64,000 nt of DNA from Sanderia malayensis (taxonomy: Eukaryota; Cnidaria; Scyphozoa; Semaeostomeae; Pelagiidae): positions 6,266,297 through 6,330,296 of the forward strand of contig RQOL01000906.1 of the NCBI GenBank assembly GCA_013076295.1. The letters are read 5' to 3'. The notes below the pieces were generated by a model. That model worked only from the letters and a program-made list of their open reading frames with translations. It was not told the origin of the DNA and did not search any database. Position numbers and translations under genes: made by a program. Positions 11,361 through 23,661 of this stretch are shown piece by piece; position 1 is the first letter of the stretch; every line of letters starts with the position of its first letter.

Positions 11361-13150
11361 GCATGTGCAGGTATATCAACCACTGAAGTCCAATGGATCC
11401 ACAGCTGTGGACAAAAGCTGCTTTTAAACCAACATGGTCTCTTTTTAGATATGAACATAATGAACATATGCACTCTACAATCAGATATGAACGTTGTGTT
11501 CATATTTGGTTTATGTTGTAAGTGCTGTTGTAAGTTGTGTTTCTGTAATACACATCGCATGCACAATGCAAGGCAAGTTCTTATTCTTTCTCATTTATTC
11601 TCTCTTTCTCTCAATAATTAATCACAACTTACACTACTTAGTAGTTAAAGTTTATTTAAATCTAATTTCTGGCAACTTTTGTTAACATATTGAACAAAAT
11701 CACCAAGGAACTTTTTACAATTTTTTATCATTTTAGGCCTACAATTCTACCTACATGTTGTTACATGTATAGTGGCACACATTAGTTCATTTGATCTCTA
11801 TTTTGTAATACAGAAAGCATTCTTTTTTAAGCAATAAGTCAGTTTTTTATTGCTTTCAGATTTGGAAGTCCCTGAGGCAAAAAAGGCCAACCTGTTCAAG
11901 TTATATCTTCTGTTATAATACCATCAGTTTCTCATTTTTGGTCTTCGTTTTCCTCTGTTTTGTCTCCTCTTTATCACATATTTAAGGCCTTCTGCTTCTT
12001 TTTGTGTAATTTCATCAAAGTCTTTCATTTTTTCACTTTCAACCACTGGTTTTCAAATTATTTTCATTTGTTGATTGTTATATTATTGCCATATGATCAA
12101 ATTAATAATAATTTGTAGCGATTACTCTTCTACTGATAATCATGTACATTTTCTGTCTCTATTATTTTAAACTCTCGCTGTTTAAAGTGAAACTTTTCAT
12201 TTTTCATATTTTATTAGTTTTGTAAACAGCTAAGTGTTAACAGTTAACGGTTGGTTAAGTTTGTTTATTCTTAAAGAAATTTATGGTTTCTTTGTTTTTT
12301 CAATCTTGATTTACCAGATGAACGTTATTTTATGATTGCAAAATTTTTTGGATTTTTCTGGTTTCTCTGGTTTTCTTGCATCAATATTATTGTTCAGATG
12401 GTTTGTTTGGCTGCTTTTTTCTTTTCTCACATTATTGATTTTCTTACTTTTTTGAAATTAAAGTATCTAAAATAACTGAAAATGACCCAAATAGCTTCTT
12501 TTTCTTGAAACTGATTCAACTGGAGAAGTGGGTGTGAGCATTAAATATCAGGTTAATAAGGATTAATGGTTGCAAGATTGGAGTGACATTTGGTATAGAC
12601 TATAGAGTGCAATGATAGAGCCAATAACAGTTCAAGATTCGGCTGCACCAGAACCAAAATTTTCCAAATTAATTTTGTTTAAGTAAAAGGGTATCCTTAC
12701 TGGCTTCCTTCTTGTTGTCACTCTGCTCCCAGCAGATACACGGGATTATACTCGAGATTCCCCGTCGCAACTGATGTAAGTACACTGTAGCGTGGTAGTA
12801 TTTCTGTTTGATAGGTTTTGTTTGCCCACGAGTGATCTGAATCCCAGCTGCCAACCTGAGAATAAAATCAGCATTAAAGAGATTTAAGTCAAAGCCGAAA
12901 AGCAAAGATGGGAAAGTTTGCATTGGCGAACATTTTTGATGTTGCGAAGACACTTTGTAAGTTTTTTTTCACTTGTTTGTTTCAAAACCACTCTTGTCAA
13001 GACTTTTCAAAGAAATATCAGAGATACCATTGAACATAGAAAAGTGACGAAACAATCTTGGTAGTTCTATTTTAATGGGTGAGATCAACAAATTTTGTTT
13101 CATTTAATGGCAATGAGCTACATCCCATTTTTGTACCAAAAATTTCAAGT
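11361..13150. other. No recognisable gene
   Basis: AT-rich with poly-T stretches (about 11,900-12,480). The minus-strand ORF at 12,669-12,953 and the plus-strand frames at 11,349-11,685 have no features I recognise. This could be intronic or intergenic. Confidence 0.5.
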
Positions 13151-13169
13151 TGGCAATCAATTTTAACGA

Positions 13170-13605
13170 AAAATAAATTTGTCGTGCTCACAGTTGTGTC
13201 ATATTAAATACAGTTTGCGAAGTGAAAATCATTTACGGTTGCCCGAAGTAAGGACAAACACATACGGAATAGAGAATATTCAGTACAGAGGCTGTCATTT
13301 ATGGTCCTCATTACCAACCGAAATTAAAGACTCCAGCACACTCGCTGAATTCAAACAAAAAATAAAATCATGGAAAGGAAATACTTGCATCTGCAGATTG
13401 TGCAAAGTCTTTATTAAAGATTTAGGGTTTTTGTAAATTTAATTAATTAATTAATTTATTTATTTATTTATTTGGGAAATTGTAAAATAGGTTTTAAACT
13501 TTATCTTGTTGGCGTTAATTAGCTTATTAGCTATGTATATATATTTTTTTTTTTCTTGCCAACGTAAAATAAATTGTTAATAATAATAATAATAATAATA
13601 GGGTG
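13170..13605 (+). mobile_element. LINE 3' end with (TAA)n tail
   Basis: The frame ending at 13,436 carries LRSENHLRLPEVRTNTYG, HLWSSLPTEIKD and a final FKQKIKSW...C-x-C-x2-C motif. This is the conserved C-terminus of CR1/L2-like LINE ORF2 proteins. A 3' UTR follows with ttaatta/ttta repeats, an AATAAA at about 13,569, and a (TAA)n tail to about 13,600. The copy is extremely 5'-truncated. Confidence 0.75.
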
Positions 13606-13985
13606 TGTGAATGCACCACAGAGCTGGGGACGGTAGTCAGTACTTCGGTGGGCGATGTCTGGATAAGCATATGGTGCTGTACGCTAAGGTTGCTCACAAT
13701 AAAGACAACGAGACTTTTGTCATAAGGTGCGGTGTGGCTGGCCCAAGGCCGTTAATGTACCACTTGTCTTCTCTTTAACTCTCTGAGATTGGCTGACTCT
13801 TTGGCTCTCCCAATCCCTCTCTACTTACTTTACTCTATTTATGCTTACAATGATAATAAAAGCAAGCGTTGTGACATGGTGTCGCATTCTTGTCCGCATG
13901 GGACCCGTCCCTTGGATTGGCATGCGCCTTTACACTTTCACTCATGTTCCAGCCCTTTCAAGAAGCTTATTTAAGCAGTTCATTT
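13603..13985 (-). repeat. Dispersed repeat D, copy 1
   Basis: About 380 bp matching the reverse of 39,237-39,608 and, for about 90 bp, of 42,722-42,812. All copies hold the block agctctggggtggaattc-like and an ACGCTAAGG element; two hold caataaagacaacga, whose AATAAA suggests a retroelement 3' end or LTR. No coding region is attached. Confidence 0.75.
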
Positions 13986-13991
13986 ATTTTA

Positions 13992-15898
13992 CTAGCCGGG
14001 GGCGCTCGCGTACGCTCGCTTCCCGGAGGGGGGCAAGTGAAAAGAATTTAATGTGGTTGGCCCACCCCGTGCGCTGCATTCGCTAACGCTCATGCCCTTT
14101 TCAACCCCACTTACAATGGCTTAGCTCGCTGCGCTCGCCTGTGGTTGGCGCACTACGTGCGCTGCATTCGCTATTGCTCATGCCCCTTTCAACCCCACTT
14201 ACAATGGGTTAGCTCGCTGCGCTCGCCTGTGGTTGGCGCACTCCGTGCGCTGCATTCGCTGACGCTCATGCCCCTTTCAACCCCACGTACAATGGGTTAG
14301 CTCGCTGCGCTCGCCTATGGTTGGCGCACTTCGTGCGCTGCATTCGCTAACGCTCATGCCCCTTTCAACCCCACTTACAAAGGGTTAGCTTGCTGCGCTC
14401 GCCTGTGGTTGGCGCACTACGTGCGCTGCATTCGCTATTGCTCATGCCCCTTTCAACCCCATTTACAATGGGTTAGCTCGCTGCGCTCGCCTGTGGTTGG
14501 CGCACTCCGTGCGCTGCATTCGCTAACGCTCATGCCCCTTTCAACCCCACCTACAATGGGTTAGCTCGCTGCGCTCGCCTATGGTTGGCGCACTTCGTGC
14601 GCTGCATTCGCTAACGCTCATGCCCCTTTCAACCCCATTTACAATGGGTTAGCTCGCTGCGCTCGCCTGTGGTTGGCGCACTCCGTGCGCTGCATTCGCT
14701 AACGCTCATGCCCCTTTCAACCCCACCTACAATGGGTTAGCTCGCTGCGCTCGCCTATGGTTGGCGCACTTCGTGCGCTGCATTCGCTAACGCTCATGCC
14801 CCTTTCAACCCCACCTGCAAAGGGTTAGCTCGCTGCGCTCGCCTGTGGTTGGCGAACTACGTGCGCTGCATTCGCTATTGCTCATGCCCCTTTCAACTCC
14901 ACTTACAATGGGTTAGCTCATTGCGCTCGCCTGTGGTTGGCGCACTACGTGCGCTGCATTCGCTGACGCTCATGCCCCTTTCAACCCCACCTACAATGGG
15001 TTAGCTCATTGCGCTCGCATGTCTATCTATTACCAAGAAACATTAGCTGATAGGGCGCACTTCGTGCGCTGCATTCGCTTACGCTCATTCCTCTGCCTAC
15101 TCCTCTTGCAACAGTTTGGCTCGCTTCGCTCGCCTGATAACCCCTTATCATAATTTGTTTATTAAAACTTTGGGCTTGTTTACATTAGGCCTAAGCGTCG
15201 CAAGCATGCCGAAGCAACAATGGCGGTCGCCTACTACCTAAACTACAACTATCTCACTCAAAAAAAAAACAAAGCCATCACCTGTGTTCTCAATTGTTTC
15301 CTGTAATTTTACAGAGGTCTCTCAAACAATTAGCAAGTCTTGACAAAGAAAATTCAGGTCGTAAAACACTTCGAAAAGCGCCCAGTTATCCTTTGTCTGC
15401 AAAACAAAAACACGCGTCTTCTCCAAAAGTACCTGCTGTTCAACCCGAGGGCAAATTTGCATGATAACGAAATACGCGTGACAGTTCACGTGAAGTCGCG
15501 AAAGAGCCAATCAAATTACAGCAAAAGGCGAAACGGGTCACGTGAACAGCGAATACTCGGTTCGAAAATGGAGTTCGGGACGCGAATTTGGAAGTTTCGC
15601 CAGCGTAAACCGTAGTTTTTTCATGATAGCACAATTAGCAGAATAATTAATGGAATAATTCAATAATTACGGAAAAAATCGAAAAACAAAATCCATTACC
15701 CTGGCTAAATTAATAAAGTAAACATTCAGTGTGAAGTTCATTGCCATATACCCACATACAAAAAAGCCTTTGTGATCACACGGTTCGCCGTTTCGGCCCA
15801 TTGTTTTTGGGCGTTCGACCTATTGTTTTGGGTCGAATTTATTGTTTTTGGCAAGAAAGTGCGTCATCACGTGACCTCCGCAGAATAGTAATATTAGA
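13992..15898 (-). mobile_element. Element U1, Helitron-like nonautonomous element
   Basis: Read on the minus strand it starts TCTAATATTAC at 15,898 and ends CCGGCTAG at 13,992, with a GC-rich hairpin (CCGGG ... CCCGG) directly before the terminal CTAG. There are no terminal inverted repeats. Order on the plus strand: CTAG hairpin, an array of about 88-bp units (about 14,050-15,140), then a unique 750-bp region with an ATGGCGG motif and three CACGTG E-boxes (about 15,488, 15,539, 15,869). TC...CTRR ends with a 3' hairpin are Helitron hallmarks. The alternative is an element with a 3-bp CTA duplication, since CTA also follows at 15,899. Confidence 0.55.
14050..15140. repeat. 88-bp GC-rich minisatellite inside U1
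   Basis: About a dozen units of about 88 bp, each with a hairpin GCGCAC-tnc-GTGCGC, then tgcattcgct, ctcatgcccc, tttcaacccca, and ttagctcgctgcgctcgcct. The same unit recurs in U2 to U5, with longer variants of about 113 bp that include ctatctattatcaagaaac. Confidence 0.95.
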
Positions 15899-15903
15899 CT
15901 ATC

Positions 15904-16040
15904 CTGCAGCGGCGGACACGTTAAGCAATCCGTTCTAATTAAAGTTGATTAAGTTGGGATGAGATCAGCTGGCGGACACGTTAAGCAATCGGTTGTAAAT
16001 AAAGTTGCCTAGTTTGCGATAAGATCAGTTGTCGGACACG
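15904..16040. repeat. 68-bp tandem repeat, about 2 units
   Basis: The block ggcggacacgttaagcaatc recurs 65-70 bp apart, followed by a third partial start (gtcggacacg). It lies directly beside the end of U1. Confidence 0.85.
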
Positions 16041-16053
16041 CAAAGAAAAAAAA

Positions 16054-16530
16054 TTTTGTTTGAAATCATTGATGTCCTTATACTGCCATCCATTCCCCAC
16101 CATATGATCAATGGAATCCCCGAGTACCCATTTCCATTCCAAGTTGTTCCAGGTGCATGATGACTTAAATTGAAATCCTTGAAATCGTCATAGTTGGAAC
16201 CATTCCCCGACCACATGGTCCATGGAATCCCCGAGTTCCGACTTGCATTCCAAGGTTGTCTTGTCAGGTCCATGTTTTCTCCCATGACTTAACTTGAAAT
16301 CACTCAAATCTTCAAAGTTGCATCCATTGGCCCACAGCATGGTCCATGGGATCCGCGATCCCAACTTTCATTCCAAGGTTGTTCTGGGTCCATGTTTTCT
16401 CCCATGATTTAATTTGAAATGATTCTGATCCTCATATTTCCATCTTTCCCCCATGGAAGTGCAAAGGTTGCATTCCATTCGAATGTTGTTCCAGGTCCAT
16501 TTTTTCCGCGATGCAAATGTTCGTGCACTT
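16054..16530. repeat. About 125-bp degenerate tandem repeat, 4 units
   Basis: Each unit runs tttgaaatca-type, catccattcccc-type, catggtccatggaatcc-type, then cattccaaggttgttc and ggtccatgttttctccc. The minus-strand ORF over it is a product of the repeat. Confidence 0.85.
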
Positions 16531-17877
16531 CTGAGCGTGCCAGAAACGTCTCGATTTAAACCGAACGGAGAGAAGCATTGCGATTGAATAGTATATCAGA
16601 AAACACAATTGGATCCATTTAATGCGAAATTTCGATTTACAGAATATTAAAAATACAGATCAAATTCGTAAAAACATATTTATAACTACACCAATTCCAT
16701 GAAAGCAATACAAAAGCGCATTGTGGAAATTTTAGAGGGGTCCCAAAGTTAGATGCATCTAAACACGCAGTCAAAAATTCACGATATATAAAAGGGTTTC
16801 AAATACAGCAGATCATGAAAATTTTAGTTGATTTACTCACATATTTCACAGACCAAATGCACAACTTTGGCATTTTGAATTGTAGCTCAGTGGTGGGCAC
16901 TTTTCCAGTTTAGAATCCACGTGAAGTGGAAGCAATTGTTTCCAGCTTGAGCACGCGTCTATGTTATGCAGAACGAAAATGACGCGCTTGAAATCCACTA
17001 CTTTAGCCTTGGGATGGCCAGTCGTGAACAGTTCTCTGGATGCCAAGGCGAAAGGGTTTCGTGGGATTTCATGCTTTTGGGCACGGCCTACTTCAATGCA
17101 ATATGAAAATAGCTCTTTTCGAGTCTGGCCAGTTAGAGTTTCACATGGAAATCTGCAAAAATCGATTTAGAATTTTAGTATTGATCGATCAGAGCTCTCT
17201 CAAACAAATCAGAGTCAATTTATAGAGATTATGATTGAGATTTTGAAAATATATTGCACGGCTGGAGAAATTTGAAAAGCGAGTTGTTGATCACGGAATC
17301 TGAGCTGAATAAAACAATACAGCTGAGGGGGAAATATAGAAAAAACTTAGCCACTTACCAGTGAAGTTCTTTGGGAAACAGTTCTGAATAGCAAGCTCGA
17401 AGTAAAATTCCAGTTGATTGCAAGGAAAGGCAGAATAGGTTTCAGGCAACTGCATGTACTTTGAATGGCTTGGTCTTACTGAAATCAGGAAATTGCCGTT
17501 TCTGAAATTCGTTCTTTAGATGGTTGCATCCAGACCTGTAATTATAAAAGCAGAAATTGACAATTCACGGCTTTAGCATTCGATTTAGTATTGAAAAGAT
17601 TTGTAAAGCAAAAAATAATTGAGAATTTTAGATCGCCCAGAAAGCTCTGTAAACAACGGATCATAATAAATGGAAAACAAAATAAGAAGGACACAGAGGA
17701 GTTTAGTAGAGGCAAATGGAAACAACTTAGCAACTTACCAGTTGAATCCCGAGAAGCTTTTAGTTGGAAATCTCGAGTAAAACGGCAGCAAAAATAAAAC
17801 GCAGCAACACAACGAAAGCAATTTCATTCGGTTTGTCCCGTCCCAAATTCGAAAACGGACATCCACTGCACGCTCGC
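16531..17877. other. No recognisable gene
   Basis: Mixed AT-rich sequence with short ORFs on both strands and no family resemblance. No repeat boundaries stand out. Confidence 0.5.
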
Positions 17878-17932
17878 TGAAGGAAGGAAGCAACTTCCTC
17901 GTCAATCAAAGGCCAGAGTAACAAAAGACGCA

Positions 17933-18415
17933 ATGGGATTAGTGTCAAACGCAACAGGGATTCATTGTTTCGAAAATGGTAAACAACGCACGATGGATCT
18001 TTCCAGAAACACGACGTCATTTCAAATGCATTTAGCCACGGGGGTCACTGAGCACAGCATGTATTGTTCGACTCAATGCTTTAGTACGCATCGAAGCTCG
18101 GGACATGTTCCCCTCGCACTGAAAACAAAAGCCTCGGCACTGCGGTATATGACAGAGCACACAAAGCAGAAGTCAAACGAAAACAAAGGGCGGAAGAATT
18201 TTCGAAGGAGAAAAGTGAGAAAATCTCGAAAAACACTGCGAAAATTAAGCAGAAAAAGAGCAGGTACACTAAAGGAGGCTAAGGGGAATAAATCGAAGGG
18301 TTTTCGAAAAATAACACGAAAAGCACGAAAGGGCCAGGGTGGCTACAACACCCGGAGCGGGTGGGCTTTGACGGGCGTTTCTGTCACCGCTCACATATTA
18401 TATAAGGAGGGACTA
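17933..18415 (+). CDS. Lys/Arg-rich ORF of unknown function (repeat B)
   Basis: The frame opens inside repeat B (17,878-18,085). That part has several Cys/His residues, and repeat B at 2833 keeps the same frame despite many base changes. From about residue 60 it becomes extremely basic (runs of K and R with RRRKVRKSRK), like a nuclear or nucleic-acid-binding tail. The ORF runs on into element U2, so any genuine end lies before 18,413. No family recognised. It could be a transposon-borne exon or chance. Confidence 0.3.
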
Positions 18416-19436
18416 GCCGGGGGCGCTCGCGTTCGCTCGCTTCCCGGAGGGGGGCAAGTGAAAAAAACTTAATGTGGTTGGCGCACTTCGTGCGCTGCAT
18501 TCGCTTACGCTCATGCCTCCTTCAACCCAACGCACCATGGGTTGGCTCGCTGCTCTCGCCCGTGGTTGGCGCACTCCGTGCGCTGCATTCGCCTACGCTC
18601 ATGCCCCTTTCAACCCCACGTACCATGGGTTAGCTCGCTGCGCTCGCCTGTGGTTGGCGCACTTCGGGCGCTGCATTCGCTTCTGCTCATGCCCCTTTCA
18701 ACCTCAAGTGCAATGGGTTAGCTCGCTGCACTCGCCTGTGGTTGGCGCACTTCGTGCGCTGCATTCGCTTACGCTCATGCCCCTTTCAACCTCACGTACA
18801 ATGGGTTAGCTCGCTGCGCTCGCCTGTGGTTGGCGCACTTCGTGCGCTGCATTCGCTTCTGCTCACGCCTCTGCCTACTCCTCTTACAACAGCTTGGCTC
18901 GCTTCGCTCGCATGATAATCCCTTATCTTAATTTGTTGGTTAAAACTTTGGGCTTGTTTACATTAGGCCTAAGCTTCGCAACTTTTCTCGTGAAGTCGCG
19001 AAAGAGCCAATCAACTTGCAGGAAAAGGCGAAACGGGTCACGTGAACAGCGAACACTTTGTTCGAAAATGGAGTTCGCAACGCGAATTTGGAAGTTTCGC
19101 CAACGAATTTGGAGTTCGCAACACGAATTTGGAAGTTTCGCCACCGTAAACTGTAGTTTTTTCGTGATAGCACAATTTGTGGAATAATTAATGGAATAAT
19201 TCAAAAGAACTTTAAAAAAACGAAACCAAAAATAGATAACTTTGGCCTAATTAATAAGCACTTTCCATTTGAAATTTAGCACAAATAATGTACAAACAAA
19301 AAAGCCTTTTTGATTACACGGTTCCCGGTTTCGGCCCATTGTTTTGGGGCGTTCGACCTATTGTTTCCGGTCGAATCTATTGTTTTTGGCAAGGAAAATG
19401 CGTCATCACGTGACTCTGTAGAATATATATATTAGA
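18413..19436 (-). mobile_element. Element U2, Helitron-like
   Basis: Same architecture as U1 with four to five 88-bp units and a shorter unique region. On the minus strand the flanks are CCACCA before TCTAAT and TCCCTCC after CTAG. Insertion is therefore exactly between A and T, with CTAG belonging to the element and no target duplication. This copy is the best argument for the Helitron reading over a 3-bp duplication. Confidence 0.6.
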
Positions 19437-21223
19437 TGGTGGAAAATTATAAAAAAATGTACATATTTTCAAGGTTATTGCAAATTTTGATCGCAGGTCT
19501 TTTCACCCAGCCCAAAGTTCGGGAAACTTTCGTTTCGACCAACCGAAACGTTTCGGTCAATGTTCTTACGCCAATTCAGCCAATTCTTTTGGATTATTCG
19601 ACCAACATCACAACATCTCAAACCGGGTTTAGAGTGAAAACTTTAAAGATCTGTTTGAGTCATTTATTTTTTTTGCTTAAGCGAATCAATAGAACTCTCG
19701 AAGAGCACCTCTCTGAAATGTTTGCTTTTTAGCAGATCTGTAATTTTTCTTTATAGATTGGACGAAAGAGGAATATGGAATATATTAGAACAAATAAATT
19801 TAACCACTGTAACTTTGATAAATGGTATAATTTCAATGCCACAAAGGGATAGTGGGGAAACGCGCGGTGTGCACCTTTGCATAAAATCAAGGGTCCCCAA
19901 ACAATTGGGCCCAGAGGAGGGCCCGCGAAATTTTGTGGGCATTTTTTTGGAATGTGATCTATAATAATCCCGGTATTTAAAATAAAACTTACTAGAAATC
20001 TTCTATTTAGCCTGATTTTTTGTCTTAATAATGGTTTTGTTGATGTTAGTTAACGTTGTATGAAATATTAGCTTACATCGCACTCCGAATGCTATTCAGA
20101 GTGGTTCCACCTATTTCAATTAAGATAATAGCTTTTATGATGCGTAAATGCAGCTAGAGTACTAAAGACAAAGCCCCTTAGGAACGTCTCGCAATCGAAT
20201 AACTTTATCACTACCAATAACTGAAAATAACATATTGTGCTTTGTTCAATTTTTGGTTTTGTTTCTGGTAACAACTAGCAAAAATTTTAAGCTCAACCCT
20301 CACTGCTTATTTGCCGGCCATGCTATTTTAGGTCATTATTAAATGCAAAAAACTTTAATTTGTAGCTACCACAATTTGGTAAAAAAAAATCCGAAAACAA
20401 AAACTTGCCTTTTGACAATCAAAACGCGTACCGTATTCCAGAAAATATCGATTAATTGGATGCGACTCATAACATTGTAGTGTTCATGCAATACCTCATG
20501 CGCACACGGCATGCACAGCATGCTATATTATGTAATAAGTTATGATGTACTGTAATATGGAGTCAGTCAAGATACAGTTAGAACAGAATGTAGTCTTGTG
20601 CTGACTCCCTCTCGCTACAACTTTAAAGATATTACAAACATGTCAGGTTTGTTATCGTGCACCTTCTGCCTCATTTTTTCCGTTTTTAAAAAATCTCTTA
20701 CGTCAAAATGTAGAAATGATTTTCAAACCTCCGTTTGTGTTGGGAACTCGATTTATAAAATCATTAATGTAAACTTGATTTCCAAAGACATGGAAAGTAT
20801 CTGCTCACCCACCACAATTTTTGTATACTCTCGAATTAAGCAGTTTTTTATCGGACTGTGGGCTTTCCTAAACATATCTCTCGTAATTTTCCTTATTCAT
20901 CAGTAATCACTTATTAGAAAGACTACGCACGACACGACATTTTCTAACGATATAAAATATTATGCATTTAAGCAAAAAGCGGTAACAAATTGCAATCAAT
21001 AAGTAGATAGAACTGACTCACCATTTCATAATTTTGAAGTGAAAATAGATTCTTCTTTACAAATATTCACAACTAACAATGTCAACAGATCCCAACGACG
21101 TTTTACAGTTTTTATCTTCACAATGATAGAAATGAATCATTTTCAATGAATTATTGTGAATAACTTTATGCACGACTTCACATATAGTTTCACTATAGTC
21201 ATATCCACAAGATGATTGGGCGT
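19437..21223. other. No recognisable gene
   Basis: AT-rich. The plus-strand ORF at 20,598-20,906 has hydrophobic stretches but no recognisable domain or splice context. Confidence 0.5.
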
Positions 21224-21335
21224 CATGAACGTTATGCCCGGGGTACCAGAGCCTAAAATAATTAGCTTAAAAAAAATTAAAAATAAAAAAGGCGAAAGAG
21301 AAGAAGAGGCTCTGGATCCATCAATCAGCGACCTC
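21224..21335 (+). repeat. Short dispersed repeat E, copy 1
   Basis: About 110 bp with internal inverted ends (ccagagcct ... aggctctgg). It is inverted relative to 39,621-39,733, which has the same cgctgattgatggatcc block. Small nonautonomous element. Confidence 0.75.
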
Positions 21336-22718
21336 CTTATGACTTTTCGTTGTTAGCCAATCAGCATTCAGTATCCCGTGATCGGTATACGAAAAACACC
21401 CATTCATTTTGACTGCATGACGATTGCATGATCAATCCCAATCAATGATCTGCCCTAGACTCACTACATTGCGTCTCTGTGCCTCGCTCGTTTTTACTCG
21501 CTTGTTTGAGGGACTTATGGACTTTCAGGTCAAAAAGTGGAAAAAATCTTCTCTGGCGACAAATTTTTGTCGCCCCAATCAGATTGCAGCATTTCGCTTT
21601 TGGACAATGGTCATTGTTTACTTTGACCAATCGCTTTCAATCACAATTTAGGCCAAGAAAAATGAGGTTTAACTCGATATTTAACGGACCAATCTGGACT
21701 ATAAGAAGTGGCGTGGCGTCAATTTTTAATTCAACATCAAATGACGGGAAAATGCCGAAGCTGTGAGAAAAGTTAAAAAGAATGAAATCACAATAAATTT
21801 TCGTGCTTTTCCGAGAAATGTTGACAACAAAGTCTTCATCAATTGCATGTTTTTGTATATGGGTCGCGTATAAGTAAATGTAAAAGCTGCTTTTCATTTG
21901 ATAATCGCATTTCATGAGGACTTGTTATATTCATGATATGAAAAACAACACATAATTTGATAACCCGCGTGGATTCAGCACTAAAGAAAGCTTGTCATGT
22001 ATTATTACATATCATATTTTATCCTAATAATCTGATTAATAAAAACAATTGTTCTTTAGTTACATGTACGTCAAAATTCAAAACAATTTCTCTCATTAAT
22101 TCAAAGCAAATATTGAATATACCTAACAAAGTTTCTTCTTTCAATTCAGTAACCAAAGGTAAAGTTAGAAATTAAGGTTCATTAAAGTTTGTTAATTTAA
22201 TGTTGAATGCTATTCTTCGTCCTTCAGCTGACCATGAATCTGGGATTTAATCTGTGAATGTAACAATAAAAATAATTACTTTTCATTGTTCATAAAATAA
22301 CCCAAAAATTAATTGGTCGGCTCGTGAAAGGCCTAAACATGTTTATCAAAGTTGAAATTAAATCAAACAACCGCAACCGCCCGTGATTTGCAAAACCCAA
22401 CAAGAAATAAATTGGAAACGAAAAATGACACTTACCTGTTTCTATACTTCCAAATAAAAAATCTTCGACATGCAACCATTTATACATATTTCTTTTCAAA
22501 GAAAATGAAAACGTATTCAGAAACGGCAACGAAGCAAAATATTGACATTTTCGAATCCCCGGCAATTTCCCAAATTCCCAATCTTGCAGCATTTCAACAG
22601 AGCGAGGCGGCACATTTTTTTCCAGTTTTTGAACAGTAAGTCCAGAAGTCCCTTGTGCTGAGCGAGTTGCGAGCGAAGCACAGGGACGTAATTTAATGAG
22701 TCTAGATCTGCCCCAAGG
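21336..22718. other. No confident gene
   Basis: The minus ORF at 22,290-22,823 (177 codons) overlaps the RecQ exon on the other strand and has no recognisable motifs, so I treat it as a shadow. The plus frame at 22,352-22,639 is also unassigned. Confidence 0.45.
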
Positions 22719-22910
22719 ATGGCGCTGAGCCAAATGAGAATAATGGCGGAAGCCCTGAGCGTTGTAGCCTACGAAGTTATCAATGAGTACTTTCCTCAAA
22801 TAAAGACATTCTCGCCACAACAAATGGAAATACTAAAGTCTATATTTGTTGAAAATAGAGATACTTTTGCAATTTTGCCAACAGGGCATGGAAAGTCGCT
22901 GCCATACCAG
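22719..22910 (+). pseudogene. RecQ-like helicase first exon
   Basis: The 64-codon frame begins MALSQM and includes SPQQMEILKSIF (motif 0-like Q) and TFAILPTGHGKSLPYQ, the Walker A motif of RecQ-family DNA helicases. The exon closes at a strong donor, CAG|GTAGGT (22,911). The intron is cut off after about 50 bp where palindromic element P1 begins (about 22,963), so the rest of the gene is gone. Compare the second RecQ first exon at 60,123-60,503; the two are different genes, not copies. Confidence 0.75.
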
Positions 22911-23661
22911 GTAGGTCCACTAGTTGCTCAGAAATTGTCGGGCCTAGGCCATCCAGAGTTTACCCATAAAAGCTTAATAACTAAAAACGGTTTTGTTTAT
23001 GAAAAAGATTTTTACACCAATAAAAAGAAAATCTCTTGATTATATTGAATGAATTATTTCATATTTTTCATGCACTTATAAGATGATAGAAATTTGTTAA
23101 ATAAATCGCAAGAAAACACAAAAATATCAAGGAACTGGCAAATTCACGTTCTCGGCTCGAGATTGAATTCAAAGAACCAATCAGAAACTTTCGAATACGG
23201 CGTTCGAATGTACGCGTCAAATCTCTTTCAATCCGAAGACTCGAAACCGAAATAAGTAATTCCCTCGGGGAAATCCCCCTGACGTCACATTCAAAAGATA
23301 TTTCCAGAGGCAGAAAAATTCCTGCAATCTGATTGGCTAATGAAGATGACTTAGCAAAATTAGGAAATCATTGAGCCCCACATTCGAACGATTTTTTCCA
23401 GAAGCGGGGAAATCCCCTGACGTCACATTGAAAGATGTTTCTAGAAACAGAAAATCTCTGTAATCTGATTGGCTGATAGCCAAGATTTCGAGTCACTTTA
23501 AAACAAAACTTGAAATGGACATTATTCAAAACAAAATGTTGAAGATGTTGAAGAAACTATTTTAACACGTTTCAAGAAGAGAGACGCCATGAAAAAGAGA
23601 CCATTTTCTGCATTAGCAAACAATAATATCTAAACCTTTTTATAAGCATTGTTATATCCTA

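Noticed and set aside
22290..22823. 177-codon minus-strand ORF
   Set aside because: Overlaps the RecQ exon on the other strand and shows no motifs; likely a shadow.
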